DNA from: Hansfordia pulvinata
Lineage: Eukaryota > Ascomycota > Sordariomycetes > Xylariales
DNA: 64,000 nt
Reading direction: 5' to 3'
NCBI GenBank assembly: GCA_006538405.1
Contig: BJKQ01000004.1
Coordinates: 3,122,966-3,186,965, forward strand
The position numbers were made by a program, and so were the translations under genes. Under the pieces are notes generated by a model. It did not search any database. It was given only the letters and a program-made list of their open reading frames with translations, and had not been told where the DNA came from. Below are positions 24,559-36,955 of the stretch, one piece after another (position 1 is the stretch's first letter; each line of letters opens with the position of its first letter).

Positions 24559-25508
24559 GGATTCCGTTGCGGAATTTGTGCTGTCGAGGGTAGCGCTTGT
24601 GTCGGCGGCGTTGGGAGTGGACCAGGCCGGGTAGATGGTTGCGCGCTCTGGCGTTGATGTTGGCCCTGAGCAGGTTGTTGGAGGGGATGCTGAGCAGTTC
24701 CGGTAATCTTTGAAGACTTTGGTTGGCTTAACGAGGGCAGTGGAGAAGGTTGAGTCTGCTGCATGGGATATTCGGCAGCAGTAGAAGGCGGCCCGCTCTG
24801 CTTCTGCAGCTCTTGTTGATCCTGCTGTGCCCCTTCTTGAGTACGCGGTACCGCTGGAGGACCTCCAGTATGTGGTTGGTATGACGGCGGACTCGGTAGC
24901 GCTGGGTCTTCTTGCGCGGCAGCTCGCTGGCGCGTATCATGCCCAGCATTATTTTGATGCCCATGAGAAGGGGCCTGGGAGCCAGCGTCGTCGTGTCCCA
25001 GCTCAGAAAGTCCATCTAGCAGGGGCTGCGAATCACTTGCTGTATCAGACGTGCTCTTGCTGAGCGCCTGGCGTAGCTGGGTAGCCAGTAGAAGCTCATC
25101 GTCAGTGGTGATCTGCTCTTGGTAAGATGTGTTTGGATCGAGGACATGATCCAGTTGAAGGTTGGGCGTCGTGTTCGGGTCCTCTGCCTTGACTTCGGGT
25201 GTAAGGGTTGAGGGTGTATGTGATATCGGATCTTCAAGAACGCCGACAGGGACGGCCGGAATGGTATTCAGCCCAGACTGTTGCTCGGCAGGGATCTCAT
25301 CGTGAGGATTTGAAGCTGCGGCAGTGCCTGTGTCGGAGGTCGAGGTGGTGCCCAAGCCCGTGTCGACATTGGGGCCTGGGACTGGGCTGCAGTAGGGATT
25401 GCTGTCGTTGTCATTCTCGTTGGTGGTTGGGGAGGGATAATGCTGCGCAACGCCTTTCAAGTCGTGTTTTCCGGCATCGGCGGGCTTGGGAGACGGTTCC
25501 GAGCTCAT
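22157..25508 (-). CDS. Zn2Cys6 transcription factor with polyQ region and Rgt1-like linker
   Basis: Nuclear regulator of 1072 residues from exons 25508-23980, 23896-22896 and 22845-22157; all joins keep frame. The six zinc-ligand cysteines are at 465, 468, 475, 486, 489 and 496 (C-x2-C-x6-C-x10-C-x2-C-x6-C), preceded by KRSKVSRACDECRRKKVKC. The linker KRGPSKGYIKELADRI, followed by a short coiled coil, matches the style of yeast Rgt1, a regulator of hexose-transporter genes; the function here is inferred from that alone. Before the finger lies a glutamine-rich block (about residues 315-430) with many (Q)SANQ(H)Q units; the zinc finger is therefore mid-protein, unlike most of the family. Exons 2 and 3 hold the fungal-specific regulatory domain (VHPWYPFLASCKTG and onward). 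An alternative is a family member with no link to sugar. Confidence 0.92.
24235..24570. repeat. CAG/CAA-type coding repeats
   Basis: On the minus strand this encodes long Gln runs and Q-S/P-A/T-N-Q-x-Q units in the Zn2Cys6 factor. Perfect CAG-type runs are longest at about 24490-24515. Length variation would change the activator's polyQ domain. Confidence 0.85.
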
Positions 25509-26426
25509 TGTCCTCGTGGTCCTGGCGGACCGCGGCCAACAATAGACCCAGGTGGACTGCTATTCCGTGGAGCGATGCGGCGGGTGGTCATATGGTCCAA
25601 AGAGTTGGCCGATTCGGGGAGCCGGCCGGGCCAAAGGAAACCTGCTCAGCCGTGGTGTCCTGCGGTAGAAAGCCAGGTCAGCATATGATGGAAGCGCCGG
25701 CCATGTCATCTCATTCTTCGTTTGCGCCAAGACAACTCTCTCTGCCACGGGGCATCGAACCGGGGAGAAAGCTGGCCGAGCTGCAAGCATTGGGCTTCTG
25801 CGCCGCGTTGTTGGGAAACAATGCGCGTCGCAGGGCACCATGTCATGCAGTGCGCCGCCGCGCCATGCTGTATGACATCGCAGAGGGAAGGGCACGCGGC
25901 GGAGCTGAGGCGCTGCTTGCGCGGCGGTAGGCAGTCGGCTGTCGGCGGTCGAGAGATGGTAGCATAGGGCAGTCTGGATCGTGTTCGGGCGTCGACGCGG
26001 AGACATGGGTCGAAGCAGCGTTGCGACGGGCACTCGGCGGAGGCAGGCGGAACATAGGCGACGGAGGAGGGAGATGCGCGCATGACGGGACGGAGGTGGA
26101 ACAGGGTATCTGGCTTGCCATGATCTCTGGCTATCAAACCAACAATGGATTCAACGCACCTTGACCATTTGAGCTGGAGCGCGGCGCACATCAGACGTCG
26201 AGAGGGTGAGACGGCGCGCGCTACGAAGAAGAGCCGGAGCAGGTGCAGAGCGACGGACTCGGGCCCAGTCGACGGCGTTCCAATGATACGACGAATGAAG
26301 GGGAAAAGCCTGGAGCCTGGGGGGCGGCCGATCGGGCGGGCGGATGTGACGATGTGGCTCGGGAAGGCGAAGGGGGAAGTAATTGGAGGTCCGGCCATTG
26401 CATGTCACGTCACGCCGAGCCGGAGA

Positions 26427-26474
<48 letters not shown>

Positions 26475-27017
26475 CCGCTTTCCGGTCGTCCACTCTAAAA
26501 AGATACCCACGGCGTAAATGGCTTGCCCGGTTTTCTCGCGTCAACCATGTTGCTCTCTCACGGCGGGGATGGGTACGGGCTACCGTTCACTTACCACTCG
26601 GCCTTCACCAGTATTCCTGGCTATTCGTCTGGTCCACGCGAGAGCCCGTCTTGATTCGGAGAATGGTAGTTGTGCTCGCAGTGGTACGCGATCAGCTGGG
26701 GGTGTCGACCTGGGCGCGAGCGCGCCCGACAGACCGTATCTATAAGTGGTAGGCGCCACTCTTTGGCTCGCTCGGCCTCATCCGACGCGTCTTGGCTCTC
26801 CGTGCGCGCACCCTAGATAATGCGCTTTGGACAGTCTATCTGGTCGTATTTCGCGACAAACTCCATTAATGCCCTGTGTCGCCAGATGCGATCAGATCGA
26901 GCCTTCCAAGACGATAAATACCTCGGTGGGTAGAAGGTACTACGAGTACCTTAAGTTTGGTAGACATGGAGAGGCACGACCAAGCAGAATCTCGGAGAAA
27001 GAGGCTCATGGATCTAT
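25509..27017. other. promoter region of the Zn2Cys6 factor
   Basis: 1.5 kb between the factor's start and the end of the SET gene. It contains a (CT)17 tract followed by T9 (26430-26473) and one TACGAGTA octamer (26941). No separate gene is supported. Confidence 0.45.
26430..26473. repeat. (CT)17 plus T9 microsatellite
   Basis: A perfect CT repeat runs into a T homopolymer, about 0.9 kb upstream of the Zn2Cys6 start codon. Confidence 0.9.
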
Positions 27018-27652
27018 TTAGACTGCTGCCTCGGCCTCGTCCCTTCTGTTCCCCCAAAACCCCCGGCCGTAGCTCACGAGAATCTCCTCGCCCTTCTTGA
27101 TGCCCCCGCTCCCTTTCTTGGCCCCCTTGCCTGCCGCCAGCGCAAAGACCGCCATGCATCTCTCGCCCACCCGTGCATCCCATGCCTCCCGGAACTCGGC
27201 ATTGGGCCGGTCCTTGACTCCCCGGTAGTCGTTCACGAACCGGGCCTCGTTGCCCGCCGTGGCGGCATCGACGGCGACCCCCGCGTCTCGGTCCAGCCAG
27301 AGGTCGTAGTCCGACGACTCGTGAGCCACGTTGTGCGGCGCCCACCCCGAGTGCACTATGCCGTAGTATGGCAGAATGAGGTTGCCTGGTGCCAGCGCCC
27401 GCGATGCGAACAGGCCGGACTGCCCGCATGCCGGGTGCGCCGGGTCGCTGATCTCCGTGATCCGGGCATATGCCGACGCGCCTCGGCCAAGACTCGCGGT
27501 ATCTCGTCCGGGATGGCACCACCCCTCTGCCTCAATGCCTCGTGCTGTGCCTTGGTCAGGTGTGGAGAATACCAGGGCTGGGACAGGTATGGTAGGCTCG
27601 CAGGCCAGTTGGCGGGTGCAGAGCCCGAGCCCGGGCCCGAGCCCTTCCCCAT
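27018..27652 (-). CDS. small SET-domain protein, one apparent frameshift
   Basis: SET-domain protein of about 211 residues, a family that transfers methyl groups from S-adenosylmethionine to lysine. The N-terminal part (MGKGSGPGSG..., PSLPY-like segment, PDEIPRVLAEARR) is in one frame from 27652; the rest (ARITEISDPAHPACGQSGLF, then APGNLILPYYGIV) is in another. The change falls near 27471-27483 and needs one extra base; no GT-AG intron of plausible size fits. The SET core is visible as RFVNDYRGVKDRPNAEF (the cofactor-pocket N-H/D-x-x motif) and GEEILVSYGRGFW (the catalytic-site tail). There are no pre- or post-SET cysteines, as in stand-alone fungal SET proteins. The substrate is unknown. 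An assembly error is more likely than gene loss because both halves are well conserved in style. Confidence 0.75.
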
Positions 27653-30600
27653 CTTTCTGTTCGTTGCGGTCCTAGGGCTCCCGGGGCACGGGGATATACG
27701 GGGGCACGGGGGTATGCGGGCGCGAGCGGATCCGAGATGATGCTGATGACACAATGTGCGGCGTGGTGGTGCGAGCAGTTCTGAGATTTTCTCGAAGGAA
27801 ACTCACGTGGGTCCTGGCCTCCAAAATCGCACAAGACGCCTAAGGGACCGCCAGGCGGCATGTGACCTGCCATATGCCCGCCAACTGATGAAACCCTCAC
27901 GACATTCACCCGACTCTTGATTTCGCTCAGGGCAGAGTGCTACCCGGTGCACGAGTATGTACGTTTACGATGGCGATGGAAAATCCCGCGAGCACAGGCA
28001 GCAAGTTGAGGCTCAGGTACGGCATGACCCATCCAAGAACAAGTACGGGAGCGTCTAGGACCAGGGAATGGCGTTTGGTAAAGACCCTTGGACTGTTCAC
28101 GCCATCGAGTTTTTCCATGACGAAGTGAACACGTCCAGAGCTTTGAGGGCTACGTACCATACCCCAACATGCCCAGGAACCCATACTTGCAGCGATCTGG
28201 AAGTTATTGCCGAGTGTCTACCTCGGAGTACCAGGCCGATACGCCGGAGGTGTGCAAGGGATCCGATATTTTCTGTCAGCTCAGGTACATATACGGACGC
28301 AATTCTCTCTCGTATCCGCAAAATTCGAAGCAGGAGCTTTCTCTCCTGGTGTGGATCTTGCAGATTGCTCTGCAAAGCCCGGCTATTCAGTCAGGTACGG
28401 GTACTTGGGAACCGACCGCCACTGCCCGCAGTGCCGGCGCCCCAACAGGTCCGCTGAAACTCCCGACACGGTCGATCAGGCACCTTCCATTACTCGTAGT
28501 GGGGTACCCGAACGGAGGACTCGTAGCGCGGCGTGCGCGGATGCGCACCCATCAAACAATGGGGAGCCAGCCTGAAGGTGCCCGTCTTCCGTGCGCTGGG
28601 CCGGCGGGTCAGCTGAAGGGGTACCTTGGGTTCTCGAAGTACCTCGGAGTACTTGCGTGTGCTTCAAGAGGACCTCTAGCTCAGTCCCCTCCCCCGCCCG
28701 GCCCGCTCGCCCTTGGGCTGACCAGCAAACGAGCATTCGAAGAAATGGGATTTTGGAATTTCTCTACTCTTTTGGCCATGGGAATTCGAGCTACTCTGCT
28801 TGCTGAAATACCAGAGTGCAACCACTGGAATCGCCTTGTCCCACGGTAATAGCGGGGCCAACTGAGCAAGCCCACCACCCATCTCCGCCCCGAACTTGGA
28901 GCCTCGACGAACCTTTTTCTTTCTCTCCCTCATTCCGCGCCTTGTTTTCTTCATGGCAACAGTGGCCTTCAGATCCACCAGATAGCTACAGAGAGCGCGG
29001 GGTCACCGGAGGCCCACCAGCTTGGCCGTCCCGCCGAGTCGCAACGAATCGCCGCAACTTGACAACAATAGCGGTACAGACGGAAGAAACCACCAAATCA
29101 ATGCTGCGGACGCGAGCGGCGACGATGGATCGTGTTGTGTGCCTCATCTCGAGCCGCCATATTGCCAGTGGACTTTGACGAGTACTCGACTCCGTTCGCA
29201 TGTGGCAATGCACCGCCGGCTGTCGATCAATTTGCTGGTGCGGTGGTGTGGTGGCCATGCGGCGTTCTAGACGTGCCTGGTGGGTAGAATCGAGGATGCA
29301 CCAAGTGGAAGCGGCTCCGCCAACACGACTTTGCGGTCCATTAGCCTGCCACGACCAGCTAGACGTAACTCTACGACAAGTTCTTGCGCAGACGCTACGT
29401 ACGGAGCAGATACCTATGCGCAAAGAGCACGGCCGGGTCGCATGCACCAAAAAAACGCGGATTCTCTACCGCGGAAACACGTCAAACTTGGCTCTCGGGT
29501 GGCTGTTGCATGCCGCGGGCCCGTCTCCCGACGTCTTTCTGCGACGACAGCGGCCTGGCAGACGACCGAATTGCGATCTGGTGTATCGTACTCATCCGCC
29601 GATATTCGTCGGATTCCCAGAGCCGGTGTTTGCTGCTCAGGACGTCTGCTTTCACGCCGCTAACCCGGGCCTCGTCGATTGCGCATCCCACATGGCAACC
29701 AAGGTACTGGGCTTCGATAGACAGTAGTCTGAGGGCAACTGAAGGCATCTCGGCATTGGCTTACGCACTCAGCACAGATATGGTCAGGCACCTCCACCGC
29801 AGTCGTCAAAACAAATGGTAGGTACCGGGCGTTATTCATCCCTGCCGCCACATTTGGCTTACGACAGGAGCAGCCTATTCAACTCTGCCCGAAGGCCGCT
29901 CCTGGACATTGGGATAGGCTTCTTGGGAGGTGAGATTCTGCGGTGCCGGAGAACGCACGCATATAGGCGCTGGGATAGACAGGACTGGCCGACCATTGGC
30001 AATGCAGGCAACTGAATTGACGTTGCCCGTGCTATGCCTGCGCATCGACGCCGGCTTCTCGTGAGTTCTGTCCAAGATCGTCGATTCGCCGCAGCTCCAG
30101 TGATCAGTACTACACCGGCGCTCAACGCCGGGTTGTTGCCAGCCGCGTTCGTCAGGGAACAGGGGACGACGCGCCTAAACGCGGGCCTGAGTGCCAGTCC
30201 GCCACAACAGCAGCCAGAATAGCAACTGAGCATATACCTCTATGGGATCTTGATGGGATCTGGCGCATCGATTCGGGGAGCTGGCCACGAGTCCGACTCC
30301 AGGGGTGAATCGCTTTGTACCGATTAGAGAAGACAGAAATTTCGAAACTGTGGTAGACTGCCGGGGGGGTTCCGGGTGGTTGTACTGGTGCTACTGCCCA
30401 CCTGTTGTACATGTATTCGTGGCGTGGTGGGAGGGGCTTGACCGTTCCGGCTCCGCGCGAGTCAGGACGTTACCTCCGCCCGCTGGCTGATACACTGGGC
30501 GGGCGCATATGTGAGTGTGAAAAGCCCGGTGCCATAGTCACTCCCACGGACGCCCCCGGCATACTCGTGGCTGTAGCTAAAATCACGATGAAGTGATCTC

Positions 30601-31200
30601 ATTAGCAAACCACGGAGCAGGAGTTCCCTACCATTGCAGCAATAACATGCAGACCTCGAGGCGCGTCGTAGATTGGAAAGCGTCCTATGCGACCGCTCAG
30701 TGTCATATGGATTAGGGCACGGTGGCGCGCATGGATTGTCTGGGTGCCTACAAGCACACGACTTGCAGAGCAGCCGGAGCGCTGTGCATCTCATGGCCGT
30801 CTTGTTGCAGGAGCAAAGTGGTGATGCATTGACTGTTCATGCCTCCGCTCCGTCGGTCGAGGTACCTGGCCGCCACTTAGGCGAGTCACTCCCCACCCCC
30901 AGCCCGTCGTGTGGCGGAGAGAGCTCGGAGACCATACCACGCTCACCTATTCCACGACAAATTGGCACATTTTGAGATTAATTACCATCGCTCACACCTG
31001 CACCTGCATAAGTTTGTGATCCAGGTGTTTGCTTGGAGAGGCTCGACAGTGACGAGACACACGACCTACGTAACTTGATGTACTTGGGAAGGGAATAACT
31101 TGGAGCGCCGAGGGGCAGGACTCCAGAATGAGAAGTGCCTTGGGTACTCCGTACATAGTGCTCCGTAGAACCAAGATCTGCGGCTACTTGTACCTGCGGA
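27653..31200. other. intergenic region, nothing recognised
   Basis: Nearly 3.6 kb between the SET gene promoter and the leader of the phytochrome gene. A TACTCGTA octamer is at 28491 and near-matches to TACTCCGTA occur at 31146. Open frames (for example 28169-28849, 29200-29727) show no family motif or codon pattern I trust. Confidence 0.4.
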
Positions 31201-32306
31201 GACTCACCTACATTGCGGTACTTCAATCTCAGAACGTGTACCGCCAGGTACTCGCTCGCAACGCTGGGCCCCTACACCCCCCCTAGTCGTTCCTGGGCTC
31301 TCCCGTCTTCCTTGCTTCTCCCTCCCATTCTGCCCTGTTCTCTCCAATGTGCGTGGCTCCGTATACCTACAGACCTCCTCAAGCCAGTCCGCCGGACCTT
31401 GCTCTCCACCTGGCGTTCTCGCGAGAGCCAGCGACTGCTTGCCTCTCTGCCCTACACACGTCTTCTCACGGCATGAATGATCGATCCATATAGCGCCCGG
31501 CCTCACAGCGTCACAAGCCGCGCCCGCGCATCATCGGCGCGTGCAACGACAACCCATCCATTCATTTCCTCTACTACCTCACTACCATCCGTCATCACCG
31601 CTCCCTGCGGCTTCACCACGGCTACATCGACCTGATCTCACCGACTTGACTTGCCTGGATCCTCGACTTGCCGAACATTCACCAACGTAGGTCCATCTTG
31701 ACTGTCCTGCTTGCCATGTGCCCCGCCCAGTCGCATTCACCACCCATGGCCCCTCTCCCTTGACCGCCCGGTCAAGCCTCTGCTCCCTCAATTTTGCATC
31801 ATAACTATGACCGGGTCAAGAGACACGTCGACGCAGGTCATGTTGGCAACCCGCCTTTTTCCGACTCGTCTTGCTTTTGTATCACCGCCCACCTTGCGCG
31901 CTCTGTTCGCTGCGGCAAAGTGCAGCGTAGCCCTACCACCTACCTATCTACCCATCCCACTCTTCACCAAGAGTACTATCTAGCCCGCGTCTCGTTTCGA
32001 ATTTGCAAGCGCCGCTGTCGGTCCTCTGCCTACTCACTGACTGGATTCCCAGAGGCTATTTCGACTCTGTTGTGGACCGGGCAGACCTTCCCAGCTGCGT
32101 GGCGATATTCAGGCTGTTGGTCCCCTTGCGCCATCGCGTCTCGCCTTCTCACGCCTCGTCGCATGCCCACCTTGATCGCTTTGGCTCAGGACCCAGGTCG
32201 AGGGCCCTGGCTCTCACACGTCCTCGCTCACGCCTGTGCATACGCAGCCCAGGCTTAATCCGCGACTTCTAGGTTGCGACGGTTGGCATCCGTCTTGATA
32301 ATCAGT
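31201..32306 (+). promoter_or_regulatory. pyrimidine-rich leader of the phytochrome gene
   Basis: The plus strand is C/T-rich through about 31270-32270, like other long leaders in this window. The exact transcription start and any leader intron cannot be fixed. Confidence 0.4.
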
Positions 32307-35300
32307 ATGGGGTCACAGCCCGAGACCGAACCTGAAGCTGCTGGCCCGTCTTCGGGGCCAGAAACTCTGCCCGACCCAGATGCCGTATCTACCGAGTCCA
32401 CAACCCCACTCGGCGCCCCTCCGAATGAGAACGATGGCGAAAACGGTAGCAAAAACGACGCGACTTCGCAGGGCAATCCTCACGAGCCTTCCGCCCTCAC
32501 CGACCCTCCTGCGCCCGACCTACCCCCAACTGCCCAGCTAGCCTCCAGCGTCGCCTCTTCCTGGAGTGCCAGCTCCGATCGCCAACTTGGCCACAATCAC
32601 AGCTCCAGCAGCGCAGCCGACCCCTCAGACCGCGTATTTCCCATCCGCTCTGTCGTTAGTGTCGACCAATCTCAGTCGTCCCCATGGGCTTCTCAACGAA
32701 ATCCCACCGATGTAGACTACTTTCCCCGGACAGAAACAACTTGGAACGGGCGCCGCCCTAGCAACCCACGGCTGGAGACTGACGCCTCTTTGCGTCGCGC
32801 CGAGACTCTGCCCAGTTCGACAATCAATTCTCCCAGCGAAGGTCCTAGAAGAAGGAAACACACGCTATCGGGTGCTTCACTCACCAGTCCACCCGCCGAA
32901 GCAGACCGCTTCACTACCCCGGGTCCTCTGCCCATCTTCAACGATGCCGCCTCCGTGAGCTCTGATCGGACGAGGGAGAGCAGGTCCATCCACGCGGGTA
33001 GCATTCCTGCTGCTGATAGCGCCGGCCGAGCTACTCCTTCAGAAACCAACGACGACCTTGTTACTGTTCGTTTCCGTCACGTTATGACGGAGGATGGGCA
33101 TGCCGTGATTACAGGCCGCGACGGAATGCTTCAGCGTTGCGAGGACGAGCCCATCCACACCCCTGGCGCAGTCCAGTCATTCGGCTTGCTCGTTGCTCTC
33201 AAGGAAGACTCGGAAGGCCACTTTTCCGTCCGCGTCGTGAGCGAGAACTCTGCCAGAATCATCGGCTACTCGCCTCAGCACCTTTTCCGCCTCAATAGCT
33301 TCACCGAGATCTTCACCGAAGAACAGGCCGACAACCTTCTTGACCACATTGACTTCATCCGCGACGAAGAAACGGACCCTGCCACGAATGGACCCGACGT
33401 GTTCAGCATCTCCGTCCGCCCCCCGAAGCAGAAGACGACCAAGTTGTGGTGCGCGATCCACGTGAACCACGCCCATCCCGACCTGATCATCTGTGAATTC
33501 GAGCTGGAAGACGACCACGAGCACCCGCTGCGTCCTCCCGATGAACTGACGCCCGAGGCCCCCGAGGACACCCTGTACCAGAACCCAACGCATGAGGAGC
33601 TGAATGAGAGCACCGAGATTTTGAGCAGACCCCTCAGGGTGCTCAGAAGCGCCCGTAAGAGGCGAGGAGAGGCTGGCGCAATGCAGGTCTTCGATATCAT
33701 GTCTCAGGTGCAGGAGCAGCTTGCTTCGGCACCCAACTTATCCAGCTTTCTCAAGATTCTAGTCGGGATTGTCAAAGAGCTGACCGGTTTCCACCGCGTC
33801 ATGATATATCAGTTTGATGCCGCCTACAATGGCAAGGTGGTGACGGAGTTGGTTGACCCCGCCAAACCCGCGATCTGTACCACGGTCTCCACTTTCCTGC
33901 CTCGGATATCCCCAAGCAGGCCAGGGACTTGTACAAACTCAACAAGGTGCGCCTGCTCTACGATCGTGACCTGGAGTCTGCAAGGCTCGTGTGCAGGGCA
34001 TCAGAAGATCTCGAGCAGCCCCTTGACCTCAGCCATGCCTACCTTCGGGCTATGTCTCCGATACACCTGAAATATCTCGGCAACATGGCTGTGAGATCCT
34101 CAATGTCAATCTCCATCAACGCATTCAATGAGTTGTGGGGCCTGATCGCTTGTCACAGCTACGGTGGAAATGGCATGCGCGTGCCTTTCCCAATCCGAAA
34201 GATGTGCCGTCTGGTGGGAGACACAGCATCAAGAAATATTGAGCGTCTTTCATATGCCTCACGCTTGCAGGCCAGAAAACTGATCAACACAATGCCGACC
34301 GACAAGAACCCATCAGGTTATATCATCGCGTCTTCCGACGATCTCCTGAAGCTGTTCGATGCCGACTTTGGCATGCTCTCCATTAAGGGCGAGACTAAAG
34401 TCTTGGGCAAAATCGAGCATTCACAGGAAGCTCTGGCCATGCTCGAGTACCTGCGCATGCGCAGTTTCACATCTGTGCTGACAACACAGGACATTCAAGA
34501 GGACTTTCCCGATCTGCGCTATAATCCCGGTTTTGCCGTCATTGCGGGTCTGCTTTACGTTCCGCTGAGTGTCGGTGGTCACGATTTCATTGTGTTCTTC
34601 CGCAAGGGCCAGGTCAAGGACGTCAAATGGGCTGGAAATCCCTACGAAAAAGTCATCAAAGAAGGGACTTCGGCCTATCTGGAGCCGCGCTCGAGCTTCC
34701 AGGTTTGGCACGAACGTGTCGTGGGCAAATGCAGAGAGTGGTCAGAGGAGCAGGTCGAAACGGCTGCCGTTCTCTGCCTGGTCTATGGTAAGCTTTTCGC
34801 ACACTAGCTATATTTAACCCGAAAGAGCCGAATGAACTAACGTCATTGCAGGAAAATTCATCGAGGTCTGGAGGCAGAAAGAGGCAGCGCTCCAGAACAG
34901 CCGCTTGACCCGACTGCTGCTGGCCAATTCGGCGCACGAGGTTCGCACTCCACTCAACGCCATCATCAACTATCTTGAAATTGCACTCGAAGGGAGTTTG
35001 GACTCGGAGACGCGGGACAATCTGGCACGGTCCCATTCAGCCTCCAAGTCGCTCATCTACGTGATCAACGATCTACTCGACCTCACCAAAACGGAAGAGG
35101 GCCAAAACCTCATAAAGGACGAGATTCTCGACTTGCATGCCTGCTTGAAGGAAGCGACCGAGCCGTTCATGTCTGATACAAGGAGAAAAGGAATCAACTA
35201 CGATATCGTCAAACATCCCGGGTTGCCTCACTACGTCCATGGAGACTATCGCCGCGTACGACAAGCAATTTCGAATCTAACGGCCAACGCTGTGCAGAAT

Positions 35301-36955
35301 ACTTCCACCGGAGTCGTTCGAGTTGAGACGTACGTTTCCGAAGTTGCCGGGTCGCGCGTCAAAATCGAGGTTGTCGTGCAAGACACGGGCCGTGGCATGA
35401 GCAATGAGATGCTGGACAATCTTTTCCAGGACTTGGAGCAGGTCTCGAATGACTTCGACGAATCGATCAGCGTTGATGACGTGGAGAAGCCCCGCGAAAG
35501 TAGAGCATTGGGGCTGGGCCTCGCCGTTGTTGCCCGCATTGTTAGAAACATGGATGGTCAGTTGCGACTGAAATCAGAGGAAGATACTGGGTCAAGGTTC
35601 GTCATACAGCTGCCTTTCGATCTGCCTACGGATGAGGCATTGGAGAAAGCGGGAGCCTCAAATGCTACACTCAAGTCGGACACCAATTCCAGTCTCGTCT
35701 CGGTCACCGCTAAACTTCCGCCATCCGACGCCCGCGAAGTTACCCTGGTGGACCGCGGCGCAGCACCAAATGTACCGGACCGCGGGGTATCTGAGAGGAA
35801 AAGCTTCGACGAGACCAACAGCGTTAGCAGCCTGAAAAGCGCCGCCAGCAAGGCAAGCAAGGCCAGCGGTGGTAGCAGCAGGAGTGGTGCCGACCGCCTC
35901 ATTGATGCCATCCAAACACCTCTGTCTCTCGGTGACCCAGACGAGGCGAGCCAGACCAATGAACAGCGTCATTCTAGGACTTCACAGCAATTTTCCATTG
36001 GCAGTACTACTTCCCTGCCGGAAGACGACAACCGACGCCCGCCGTCCTCGTCTGCTGCGGAGGCGCCTACAAGACCAGCAACGATGCAAAGGTCAATGAC
36101 GGGGCCTGCGCCGACGACACAGGAAGATACGAAGGAACCTCAAGGATTCCATCCTGTTAAATATTCGAAAACACCGATCAAACCTGTCAAGATGCCCGAC
36201 GAGTATCTCGACCAGCCTTCGACTCTTCAGCCAAGTTCTTCTTCCAAGGTTCTGTTTGAGATTCCGGACAAGGGAACCTCGGCGCAGAAGGGTACCAATG
36301 CGGGCGATTCTGCATCTCCAGAGGAGCCGGATCATCTGCGTGTCTTGGTGGCCGAAGATGACCCGATCAACATGAAGATTCTGAAGAAGCGGTTGGAGAA
36401 GATTGGACATGTCGTCTCTCACGCCGCCAACGGAGAGGAATGTGCGACACTCTACAAAGAAAGACCGGCAGATTTTGACCTTATCTTGATGGACATGCAG
36501 GTATGTGACTACAATCAATCTGTTGATTTGTGCATTTACACAGGGAACTGACCTTATTCGATCAGATGCCCATTGTCGATGGCTTGACCAGCGCCAAGAT
36601 GATTCGAGATTTCGAAAAATCCGAGGATTGCCAAGGACTCTCGTCACTGGCATCTGCCAACGGAAGGGTGCCTATCTTTGCAGTATCTGCGTCACTGGTT
36701 GAGCGTGAGCGACCGCAATATATTGAGGCGGGCTTTGACGGGTGGATATTGAAGCCTATCGATTTCAAAAGGCTAAACATCCTGCTCCGAGGCATATGTA
36801 ATGATCAGGTCCGCAGCGAATCGCTTTATGTTGCGGGCGAATGGGAACGAGGAGGTTGGTTTGTCGAGCGGGAGAATCAACAGAAGGAGAGTCCCTCGGG
36901 TGTCTCGATGCCCACGAGTGCAACCGAGGACCCCACGGCGGCTGGGAGCACCTGA
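32307..36955 (+). CDS. fungal phytochrome hybrid histidine kinase (group VIII), one apparent -1 frameshift
   Basis: Red/far-red light sensor of about 1506 residues once one missing base is allowed for. Exons: 32307-34787, 34852-36500, 36566-36955. A Ser/Pro-rich N-terminal tail is followed by the PAS domain with MLQRCEDEPIHTPGAVQSFG; Cys278 is the likely bilin attachment site. The GAF domain starts FHRVMIYQFDAAYNG. Just after ELVDPAK (33864-33870) the frame slips, and FPASDIP plus KQARDLYKLNKVR are read in the next frame; one more A in the AAA run would restore it. The PHY domain follows. The kinase has the H-box NSAHEVRTPLNAI (His codon 34935-34937), N-box SNLTANAVQN, G1 DTGRGM and G2 LGLGLAV. 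The receiver has VAEDDPIN, phospho-acceptor Asp at 36492-36494 (LILMDMQ) and Lys in ILKPIDF. ATG at 32307 is chosen as the first in-frame ATG. Confidence 0.93.

Noticed and set aside
19560..25508. Oxidoreductase next to a Zn2Cys6 regulator as a secondary-metabolite cluster
   Set aside because: No polyketide synthase, peptide synthetase, terpene cyclase or P450 gene is nearby; adjacency alone is not evidence.
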